A stretch of DNA of 11,268 bases, taken from Pseudomonadota bacterium (GTDB lineage Bacteria; Pseudomonadota; Gammaproteobacteria; Burkholderiales; Methylophilaceae). Position numbers and translations under genes: made by a program. The first letter of the stretch is position 1, and every line of letters begins with the position of its first letter. The notes under the pieces were generated by a model, which made no database searches, was not told where the DNA came from, and saw only the letters and a list, made by a program, of their open reading frames with translations. Positions 1 to 4,219 of this stretch are shown here, one piece after another. The stretch spans positions 1-11,268 of the forward strand of contig JAKPIR010000191.1 of the NCBI GenBank assembly GCA_029549705.1, read 5' to 3'.

Positions 1-2
1 TC

Positions 3-449
3 TCAAGAGATGTGTGGTATCAACAAACCATGCATGTAACCGATGAAGCACTGAAAAACAAAATCTATTTGCAAAAACTATCAAAAACACAAACCGTTGC
101 CTTGATGGCAACGGTTTTGGCAGAAAGTTATGAAGATAAGCAAGCATTTGAGAAAGCGATGATGATTTCGGACGTAGTGTTGAAATATAACAAAAGCGAT
201 GTGAGTTCTATGTTAATGAAAGGTAGTTTGTTTTATCGGCTACTGGCTAAACACTACATTAAGAAATATCCAACTCCCAATTTAATTCCTGTGCCTGAAA
301 GACCCTATTTTGAGTTCTTGGATACGAACAACCGCTACTGGTTTGAAAAGGCTGAAAGCTTGGGTTGGCGTGAGCCAACCCAAGCGGATGAACAAAACTA
401 TTTAAATACAGTACAAAAAGACGCAAAACTCAGGCAGAATCAACAATAA
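3..449 (+). CDS. 3' end of an unidentified helical (TPR-like) protein, partial at left edge
   Basis: The reading frame is open to the left edge. The first possible start inside the window is a GTG at 12, but the codons before it (Ser-Arg-Asp) are also open, so the true start probably lies outside. The visible ~149 residues are mostly helical and charged. A stretch AFEKAMMISDVVLKYNKSDVSSMLMKGSLFYRL has the alternating small/aromatic pattern of a TPR-like helical hairpin, and a Pro/Tyr-rich segment and a second helical stretch (NRYWFEKAESLGW) follow. I see no catalytic motif and no signal peptide in this part. The stop at 447-449 lies 14 nt before the next gene, whose Shine-Dalgarno begins on the last base of this stop, so the two are probably cotranscribed. 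A perfect 12-bp inverted repeat with a GTGA loop sits in the coding sequence near the 3' end. Function not recognised; the TPR label is tentative. Confidence 0.6.
   Translation, partial: SRDVWYQQTMHVTDEALKNKIYLQKLSKTQTVALMATVLAESYEDKQAFEKAMMISDVVLKYNKSDVSSMLMKGSLFYRLLAKHYIKKYPTPNLIPVPERPYFEFLDTNNRYWFEKAESLGWREPTQADEQNYLNTVQKDAKLRQNQQ
358..385. repeat. Perfect 12-bp inverted repeat with GTGA loop inside a gene
   Basis: Arms 358-369 (GCTTGGGTTGGC) and 374-385 are exact reverse complements around the loop GTGA (370-373). As RNA this is a GC-rich stem closed by C-G with a GNRA-type tetraloop, an unusually stable fold. It lies within codons for Leu-Gly-Trp-Arg-Glu-Pro-Thr-Gln about 60 nt before the stop of the first gene. 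There is no T-tract after it, so it is not an intrinsic terminator. It could be an mRNA-stability or attenuation element before the next gene, or chance. Confidence 0.75.
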
Positions 450-463
450 GGGAGAATGAAAAA

Positions 464-1114
464 ATGAAAACAAACAAAATATTAACTGGCTTACACGCTT
501 TGCTCATTGCTATTTCATGCAATGTCGCATCAGCGCGTTATCTGCAATCTGACCCAATTGGGTTGGAGGGTGGGGTGAGTACTTATGGGTATGTGGGTGG
601 AAATCCCATTTCAAATATCGACCCTGAGGGTTTGGATATTTTGGTAATTGAAAATGGTCCAACTAGGGGCCAACCCCATGTTTCCAGTGATGGTAATCCT
701 ATCGGGCACACAGCAATCGGTGTCACTGGTCGCGGCATTTCTAGCTCAGGTAATAGCACAGACTTTGGAGCAAGTGGCTCCAACTATATTCGCAAAGAAT
801 CTTCACGAAGAGATACAACTGTATATGTTATCCCAACCACTCCCGAGCAAGATGCAGCAGCATGGGAAGAACTAAAGAAACACTACAAATATAACGGTCT
901 TCCAAAAACATCTGGGAATTGTTCTGATTTATCTAATGATGCTTTAAGCAAAGCTGGTATTGATGAAACATTAACTCCTAATATTTGGCCTGGCTCCGCA
1001 GGAGCACGAGCAGCGAAAGCGGGAGCAACACCAATTAAAATACCTAAAAACTCTAACTCTATTCCCGATGTCATAAAGCAATTCAATCCACCAAGACCTT
1101 ATCCGTGGTTTTAA
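464..1114 (+). CDS. Exported Rhs-tail protein with putative permuted papain-like toxin domain
   Basis: 216 aa. Residues 1-24 form a signal peptide (Lys-Thr-Asn-Lys, hydrophobic core, cleavage after Ala-Ser-Ala). Right after the cleavage point comes the conserved end of Rhs/YD-repeat proteins, RYLQSDPIGLEGG (25-37), followed by YGYVGGNPISNIDPEGL (41-57). In full Rhs proteins this motif marks where the variable C-terminal toxin begins. Here the shell is absent and the tail carries its own secretion signal. The variable region (58-216) has GHTAIGV with His82 and later GNCSDLSND with Cys153. This His-then-Cys order resembles circularly permuted NlpC/P60 (LRAT/YaeF-like) enzymes, which include amidases, peptidases and acyltransferases; that assignment is inference from two motifs. 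Start: ATG 464 has Shine-Dalgarno AGGGAGA at 449-455. A two-helix membrane gene follows after 1 nt, a toxin-immunity-like arrangement. The Rhs part is sure; the catalytic class is not. Confidence 0.85.
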   Translation: MKTNKILTGLHALLIAISCNVASARYLQSDPIGLEGGVSTYGYVGGNPISNIDPEGLDILVIENGPTRGQPHVSSDGNPIGHTAIGVTGRGISSSGNSTDFGASGSNYIRKESSRRDTTVYVIPTTPEQDAAAWEELKKHYKYNGLPKTSGNCSDLSNDALSKAGIDETLTPNIWPGSAGARAAKAGATPIKIPKNSNSIPDVIKQFNPPRPYPWF

Positions 1115-1115
1115 T

Positions 1116-1343
1116 ATGAGCAATCGAAAAAAAGTAATTGGATTAACAATTTTGGCATGGTGCTTAATTACTGCAATTTATGCCTATCTATATGTAACAA
1201 CGGTATTGAGCTATCCCGACTTGCAAGGCTATGAAGCCGAATGGGACTGGCAATTAATGTTTTTTGCAATTGTACGTTTACCATGGCTATTACTTGCTCT
1301 TGCCTTAATCATTTGGGGTGAAATCAAATTCTTAAAAAAATAA
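1116..1343 (+). CDS. Small two-helix membrane protein, candidate immunity protein
   Basis: 75 aa with a basic N-terminus (SNRKK) and two hydrophobic helices, about residues 8-28 and 45-68, ending in Lys-Phe-Leu-Lys-Lys. Both ends are basic, which suggests that both termini are cytoplasmic and that an acidic loop (Glu-Ala-Glu-Trp-Asp) faces the periplasm. The start is 1 nt after the stop of the Rhs-tail gene (TAATATG). No Shine-Dalgarno is seen, so translation is probably coupled. Position and topology fit an immunity protein protecting against a periplasmic effector, but no family is recognised. The first attC of the array begins 28 nt after its stop. Confidence 0.65.
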   Translation: MSNRKKVIGLTILAWCLITAIYAYLYVTTVLSYPDLQGYEAEWDWQLMFFAIVRLPWLLLALALIIWGEIKFLKK

Positions 1344-1371
1344 ATTTTTCACTAACTACTTTAGTAACCAT

Positions 1372-1429
1372 GCCCAACCCATCATTCAAGCGGGACGCCT
1401 AACGGCGCCCCTTAATTCAAACGTTAGCC
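1372..1429 (+). repeat. attC site 1
   Basis: 58 bp. R'' is GCCCAAC (1372-1378) and R' is GTTAGCC (1423-1429). Inner arms AAG-c-GGG-a-CGCC and GGCG-CCC-CTT pair around TAAC. The unpaired C and A of the top strand correspond to the two extrahelical bases (G and T) of the folded bottom strand that integrases recognise. R'' is not the exact complement of R', as expected where two different cassettes meet. I found no matching TTGGGC start to the left, so the segment it closes either begins outside the window or is not a cassette. Confidence 0.92.
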
Positions 1430-1444
1430 ATATCAAGGAAAATT

Positions 1445-1843
1445 ATGCTCTGCTTTGAAGTTTCAGTGAATGACAAACAGCCAATCACAATGGGGCATAA
1501 AGAGCTTGCGCATATGTCGCTCTCATTAAGCTATACCCCAGAAGTTTCATCATTAAACCTATCATCTTTCGGCGGGTTAAGGAAAGTCACTTCGCGCGAT
1601 GATGTTGTTTCATGGTTTGAATCTGAACTTTCAGCAGGAGATCAAATTTCTATTAAAATAGTTGAGTCATTGAAGGCTGATAATCCAGTCACTCCAAATT
1701 CAACTAAAGCAGAAAAACAAAGAACTTTATATTGCGCCTTTTGTGGTTCGCCAAAGACAGATGACTGCCGTATGGTTGTTAGTGTTCTATGCATCTGCGA
1801 AAAATGTGTAGCTTTATGTCAAAGTGTACTAAACAATGGCTAA
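1445..1843 (+). CDS. Cassette protein with C-terminal ClpX-type zinc finger
   Basis: 132 aa. Residues 95-129 (LYCAFCGSPKTDD...ICEKCVALC) match the pattern of the zinc-binding domain at the N-terminus of the ClpX unfoldase (LYCSFCGKSQ...ICDECVDLC). The likely zinc ligands are Cys97, Cys100, Cys118 and Cys121. There is no AAA+ domain; the finger is at the C-terminus of an unrelated ~85-residue domain (MLCFEVSVNDKQ...), joined by a polar linker (~78-93). In ClpX this domain dimerises and docks adaptors and substrates, so the cassette protein could bind ClpX partners or ClpX itself; that is inference. ATG 1445 has Shine-Dalgarno AAGGAA (1435-1440). The stop TAA lies within the R'' box of attC 2, the usual cassette economy. 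Zinc finger assignment strong, role unknown. Confidence 0.85.
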   Translation: MLCFEVSVNDKQPITMGHKELAHMSLSLSYTPEVSSLNLSSFGGLRKVTSRDDVVSWFESELSAGDQISIKIVESLKADNPVTPNSTKAEKQRTLYCAFCGSPKTDDCRMVVSVLCICEKCVALCQSVLNNG

Positions 1844-1897
1844 CCCATCATTCAAGCGGGACTGGCTAAAGCCAGCCCCTTAATTCAAACGTTAGCC
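1838..1897 (+). repeat. attC site 2 (altered terminal stem)
   Basis: 60 bp; R'' GGCTAAC (1838-1844) and R' GTTAGCC (1891-1897) are perfect complements. The outer part is nearly identical to the other sites, but the hairpin tip differs: CTGGC-TAAA-GCCAG replaces CGCC-TAAC-GGCG. Both arms changed together, so pairing is kept and the two extrahelical bases remain in place. Confidence 0.92.
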
Positions 1898-1899
1898 AT

Positions 1900-2331
1900 A
1901 TGAAAAAACTCTCTTTTCCACTTTTGCTATTACTTGGCTTCTCAGTTGGTTGGTTGGTCTTACCAATTGCAACAAACTTTTTTAGCTCACTCGCCAAGTT
2001 TCTAGTGCAGTTTTTTTGCTGCGAAGACACAACCAAAGTCGCAAAAATATCATTAGGGGCTTCCTATTTTATCGTGTTTGTCATCTGCCTACTTTTGTCC
2101 AACCTAATAACCAAAAACCACTCCATTGCTTTTGCTTTTTGCATCGCAGTGGGCGTTATTGCTTCCATTTTTTTAAGCTTTTATGTTCACGAGGCTCCAT
2201 TTGCACTGTGGCTTCGCAGTCCTTTCATTGAGGCCACAATTACTGCTATCTGCATCCCAGTTGCAGCTGCAGTTTCGTCTCGTGTTTGGCTAACCCATCA
2301 TTCAAGCGGGACGCCTAACGGCGCCCCTTAA
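1900..2331 (+). CDS. Cassette-encoded four-helix membrane protein
   Basis: 143 aa with four hydrophobic stretches at about residues 5-28, 50-70, 76-96 and 110-130, and few charged residues. A Cys-Cys-Glu-Asp motif (40-43) sits between helices 1 and 2. The gene has no stop of its own: residues 130-143 (WLTHHSSGTPNGAP) are translated from attC 3 and the TAA is in that site's L' arm. Only 2 nt separate R' of attC 2 from the ATG, and no Shine-Dalgarno precedes it, so initiation is probably weak, leaderless-like or coupled. No family recognised. A membrane location is clear; a role is not. Confidence 0.75.
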   Translation: MKKLSFPLLLLLGFSVGWLVLPIATNFFSSLAKFLVQFFCCEDTTKVAKISLGASYFIVFVICLLLSNLITKNHSIAFAFCIAVGVIASIFLSFYVHEAPFALWLRSPFIEATITAICIPVAAAVSSRVWLTHHSSGTPNGAP

Positions 2332-2345
2332 TTCAAACGTTAGGG
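2288..2345 (+). repeat. attC site 3
   Basis: 58 bp; R'' GGCTAAC (2288-2294), R' GTTAGGG (2339-2345), with the same interior as attC 1. The mismatch between R'' and R' reflects two different neighbouring cassettes. The first part is translated as the tail of the upstream membrane protein. Confidence 0.92.
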
Positions 2346-2356
2346 TTCAAACCAAT

Positions 2357-2581
2357 ATGGCAAAAAAACCAAGAATACTTAGCTTAGTCAAATTGAAGAA
2401 AAAATGGGCAACAGAACCAGCTATTATTGGTTCACCATTTTTCAAAGACATGCCTCTAGTTTTTCTTGGAGAAATTCCAAATATGCCGGAACATGGGGTT
2501 TTTATAGGTCATAAAAGCGGAAAAATCTACTCAGGCATGCATATTTTTCAGTTTTCAGAGCTCAGTAAAAATGAGGTTTAA
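2357..2581 (+). CDS. Cassette protein of unknown function, 74 aa
   Basis: Small soluble protein with a strongly basic N-terminus (MAKKPRILSLVKLKKKW) and a beta-rich second half (LVFLGEIPNMPEHGVFIGHKSGKIYSGMHIFQFSELS). The string IPNMPEHGVFIGHKSGKI looks like a conserved core of small cassette proteins, but I cannot name a family. The ATG is 11 nt after R' of attC 3 and no Shine-Dalgarno is visible. The stop is 8 nt before R'' of attC 4. It is the only gene in its 302-bp cassette, which supports it as the real product. Confidence 0.7.
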   Translation: MAKKPRILSLVKLKKKWATEPAIIGSPFFKDMPLVFLGEIPNMPEHGVFIGHKSGKIYSGMHIFQFSELSKNEV

Positions 2582-2589
2582 CTTGGCAA

Positions 2590-2647
2590 CCCTAACCCAT
2601 CATTCAAGCGGGACGCCTAACGGCGCCCCTTAATTCAAACGTTAGGG
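2590..2647 (+). repeat. attC site 4
   Basis: 58 bp; R'' CCCTAAC (2590-2596) and R' GTTAGGG (2641-2647) are exact complements. The interior is the same as in attC 1 and 3, with the same tip CGCC-TAAC-GGCG and the same two extrahelical positions. Confidence 0.92.
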
Positions 2648-2670
2648 CTTTTCTAGCAAAAGGTGAAAAT

Positions 2671-2739
2671 ATGCAAATTACAACTAATGCAAGAATACAA
2701 ACTAACGCACTCCCAAATATCACATGCCATGTGAATTGA
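2671..2739 (+). CDS. Possible 22-aa leader peptide
   Basis: ATG 2671 is preceded by the best ribosome binding site of the array after cassette 1 (AAAGGTGA, 2659-2666). It opens a 22-codon frame (MQITTNARIQTNALPNITCHVN) ending at TGA 2737-2739, 8 nt before the likely start of the main cassette gene at 2748, which has a poor binding site. This fits a short upstream ORF delivering ribosomes by coupling. Alternatively it is a remnant of an ancestral N-terminus lost by frameshift. No similarity recognised. Confidence 0.4.
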   Translation: MQITTNARIQTNALPNITCHVN

Positions 2740-2747
2740 AAGACTCT

Positions 2748-3155
2748 ATGCCAATTGAAATATACGCTGCTCTTTTGGGTGCTTTTATCGGCGTTCTTTT
2801 TACTTATTGGTTCGCTTTGCTTATTAACAAAGCTCAAACTAGAAGCATCGCTGCCGCTAACTTCCGAGCTACTTTCTCTTATACCATCAGCCAAATGGCT
2901 ATCGCTCAAATTGATAGTAGTATCAACATTGAAACTTTGCTTAATAGAACATTCCCAGACCTTGCCGTTGCTATTGAAACTTATCGTCCCTTCGTTCCCT
3001 GCAAAAGCAGGGAACGTTATCAACAAGATTGGGATGACTACTACCAAGTGGGAGGTGGATTAAGATTTTTTTATTATTCCAATAGAGAAGAAAAAGAGGC
3101 TTATCCACTTTTTAAAAAGCGCATTGAGGCTATTCTTAATCATGCTAATCCCTAA
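2748..3155 (+). CDS. Cassette protein with N-terminal membrane anchor
   Basis: 135 aa from ATG 2748. An in-frame ATG at 2724 would add eight polar residues, but it has no ribosome binding site and overlaps the leader frame. Residues 3-25 (IEIYAALLGAFIGVLFTYWFALL) form one transmembrane helix. The rest (about 26-135) is a polar, helical cytoplasmic domain beginning KAQTRSIAAANFRATF and ending EAYPLFKKRIEAILNHANP. The short N-terminus suggests a signal-anchor topology. The stop TAA falls in the R'' box of attC 5. A perfect 10-bp hairpin lies in the coding sequence. An antisense frame of similar length exists, but this strand carries the cassette-typical stop. No family named with confidence. 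Confidence 0.72.
   Translation: MPIEIYAALLGAFIGVLFTYWFALLINKAQTRSIAAANFRATFSYTISQMAIAQIDSSINIETLLNRTFPDLAVAIETYRPFVPCKSRERYQQDWDDYYQVGGGLRFFYYSNREEKEAYPLFKKRIEAILNHANP
2993..3016. repeat. Perfect 10-bp hairpin inside the cassette 4 gene
   Basis: CGTTCCCTGC (2993-3002) and its exact complement (3007-3016) flank the loop AAAA. It encodes Phe-Val-Pro-Cys-Lys-Ser-Arg-Glu. No T-tract follows. It may reduce elongation or protect the mRNA; chance is possible. Confidence 0.6.
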
Positions 3156-3207
3156 CCCACCCATCAAGCGGGACGCCTTGCGGCGCCCCTTATGTCAAAC
3201 GTTAGAA
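3150..3207 (+). repeat. attC site 5
   Basis: 58 bp; R'' CCCTAAC (3150-3156), R' GTTAGAA (3201-3207). It differs from sites 1, 3 and 4 in the left spacer (CCACCCATC) and right spacer (TATGTC), and the loop is TTGC. The arms AAG-c-GGG-a-CGCC / GGCG-CCC-CTT are kept. The next gene starts 4 nt after R'. Confidence 0.92.
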
Positions 3208-3211
3208 TTCT

Positions 3212-3817
3212 ATGGTCGATACACAACGGTACACATGGGATAAAGTGGCAAGTGAAATTTCATTCTCACTTGAGCCGGACTTGAAAAAGTTGGCTACTTT
3301 AATTAACAAAGATGCAAAAATCCTAGACTACGGTTGCGGCTATGGAAGAGTGACGGCTAATTTGCACGAAGATGGATACAAAAATACTACGGGAGTAGAT
3401 ACCTCAATAGGAATGATTAGGCGTGGATTAAAACAATATCCAATGCTTGATCTGCAATACATAGAAAGTTACAGAATACCAGATCGGCTTGGAAAGTTTG
3501 ACGTAATCCTACTTTGTGCCGTGCTAACCTGCGTTCCAAACAGAGAATGCAGGCTAAAAATCACCGAAGCGGTGAATGAGGCTTTGAATGAAGACGGAAT
3601 TTTTTATTGTGTCGAATTCCACAAATCAGACGCCATAAATTATTCCCCGTTCGGCACGTTCAGTTCATCGTTCAACGTGGAAATGAAGCATTTTCTTCCA
3701 AATGAGATTTCTGAAGAATTGGCTATTTTTGACGAAATAATTTGCTCAGTCTCAGAGGCAACTACCATGACAGGCACAAAAATAAATGCAATTCATTACC
3801 TTGGTAAAAAATTCTAA
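3212..3817 (+). CDS. Cassette-encoded class I SAM-dependent methyltransferase
   Basis: 201 aa. The Rossmann-fold methyltransferase motifs are in order: motif I KILDYGCGYGRVT (36-48) binding S-adenosylmethionine, an acidic residue at the end of strand 2 (GVDTS, Asp63), and a motif IV-like FDVILLCAVLTCVP (96-109). The pattern places it with small-molecule methyltransferases of the Methyltransf_11/25 kind. The substrate cannot be told, and there is no DNA-methylase signature (no Asp/Asn-Pro-Pro-Tyr). It is the last gene of the array. The ATG is only 4 nt after R' of attC 5 and has no Shine-Dalgarno. The stop TAA is inside R'' of the final attC, and its cassette ends match over nine bases (GAATTCTAAC with GTTAGAATTC), confirming a real cassette. 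Confidence 0.88.
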   Translation: MVDTQRYTWDKVASEISFSLEPDLKKLATLINKDAKILDYGCGYGRVTANLHEDGYKNTTGVDTSIGMIRRGLKQYPMLDLQYIESYRIPDRLGKFDVILLCAVLTCVPNRECRLKITEAVNEALNEDGIFYCVEFHKSDAINYSPFGTFSSSFNVEMKHFLPNEISEELAIFDEIICSVSEATTMTGTKINAIHYLGKKF

Positions 3818-3870
3818 CATGGCGCTCAAAGGGACGCTCCTAACGTCGCGCCCCTTAGCTAGCGTAGGGC
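3812..3870 (+). repeat. attC site 6, degenerate terminal site
   Basis: R'' is TTCTAAC (3812-3818), complementary to the start of its own cassette. The interior (GGCGCTCAAAGGGACGC ... GCGCCCCTTAGC) still pairs CGCT with AGCG and GGG-a-CGC with GCG-CCC, but with an A/G mismatch, and it is unrelated in detail to sites 1-5. The expected R' GTTRRRY is GTAGGGC (3864-3870), which breaks the core GTT. The same bases are the GTAG head of the adjoining repeat. It is probably a weak or dead site marking the distal end of the array. Confidence 0.7.
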
Positions 3871-3946
3871 GGATTAGCTAGCGTAATCCACCGCATGACG
3901 CACCACCCTTTCGCCGTATTATTTCGTTTCACTCAATACACCCTAC
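3864..3946. repeat. REPIN-like palindromic repeat at the array end
   Basis: The 83-bp segment starts GTAGGGCGGATT and ends with the reverse complement of GTAGGGTGTATT (10 of 12 identical). The left unit folds as GGATTA-GCTAGCG-TAATCC (3871-3889); the right unit is more decayed. A GTAG head plus a hairpin in inverted pairs is the layout of REP/BIME elements mobilised by RAYT transposases. It resembles a common intergenic repeat of proteobacteria (GTAGGGTGGATTA...TAATCCACC). No coding capacity. Confidence 0.65.
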
Positions 3947-4020
3947 TTTTTCACTTTCAATCTGATTATTGCACCTGTAAACCATACAAAAACTCCGAAT
4001 TTTTAACGTAACCTTTTTCA

Positions 4021-4066
4021 ATGCCCTGCAAGCCTTATAAATAAAGGCTTGCAGGGCATGTTTTTT
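4021..4066 (+). terminator. Rho-independent terminator
   Basis: Perfect 16-bp stem (4021-4036 with 4044-4059, starting ATGCCCTGCAAGCCTT) with a 7-nt loop, followed by G and six T's (4061-4066). The tract works only for + transcription, so it would end transcripts leaving the cassette array and insulate the downstream operon. Between the repeat (to 3946) and this hairpin I see nothing else. Confidence 0.85.
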
Positions 4067-4080
4067 CTCTCGAGAGAAAA
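4063..4080. promoter_or_regulatory. 18-bp perfect palindrome
   Basis: TTTTCTCTCGAGAGAAAA overlaps the T-tract of the terminator. It is a self-complementary site that could bind a dimeric regulator, or serve as a second hairpin with an A-tail. It lies about 85 bp upstream of the -35 of the amr promoter candidate. No known operator is recognised. Confidence 0.4.
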
Positions 4081-4163
4081 TCATCATTTAATTTGATTAA
4101 ATTCATCATCAATTTTTCTCTGTGGTGGCGATACGTGTAACCACTTATTCCTGTTGAAAATCA

Positions 4164-4192
4164 TTTAAATATCCCAATACAGCGTCTATGAT
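4164..4192 (+). promoter_or_regulatory. Candidate sigma70 promoter for the amr operon
   Basis: -35 TTTAAA (4164-4169), 17-bp spacer, -10 TATGAT (4187-4192). Transcription would begin near 4199, leaving a leader of about 20 nt that includes the GGAG ribosome binding site before ATG 4220. The -10 is good and the -35 weak. Confidence 0.5.
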
Positions 4193-4219
4193 GAATCTGT
4201 AATGCGCTGGAGATACTTT

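Larger units (their letters stand above)
1372..3870 (+). mobile_element. Integron gene-cassette array (five complete cassettes)
   Basis: Six attC sites alternate with short ORFs, all in the same orientation. Taking the G^TT cut in the core site as boundary, the cassettes are 1424-1891, 1892-2339, 2340-2641, 2642-3201 and 3202-3864 (the last end is uncertain because its core site is degenerate). Each cassette starts and ends with matching core sequence, as expected of an excised circle: TTAGCC with GGCTAAC (twice), TTAGGGTT with AACCCTAAC, TTAGGG with CCCTAAC, and TTAGAATTC with GAATTCTAAC. Several genes stop inside the R'' box. No attI or integrase lies next to the array in this window. By attC polarity the attI end is to the left, beyond position 1. 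The DNA is visibly AT-richer than the core genes after 4200. Confidence 0.92.

Noticed and set aside
2604..3047. 147-codon antisense frame in cassette 4 with a signal-peptide-like start
   Set aside because: The + strand frame over the same DNA stops inside R'' as cassette genes do, and the antisense frame runs through attC 4. Reverse cassette genes exist but nothing else favours this one.
2755..3063. Hydrophobic 102-codon + frame overlapping the cassette 4 gene
   Set aside because: Frame-shifted shadow of a real gene: rich in Leu/Ile from the AT-rich code, ends without relation to attC, and has no ribosome binding site.
4202..4219. Upstream ATG for amrB
   Set aside because: No Shine-Dalgarno, and it would sit only a few bases after the predicted transcription start. 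ATG 4220 has GGAG and matches the family N-terminus.
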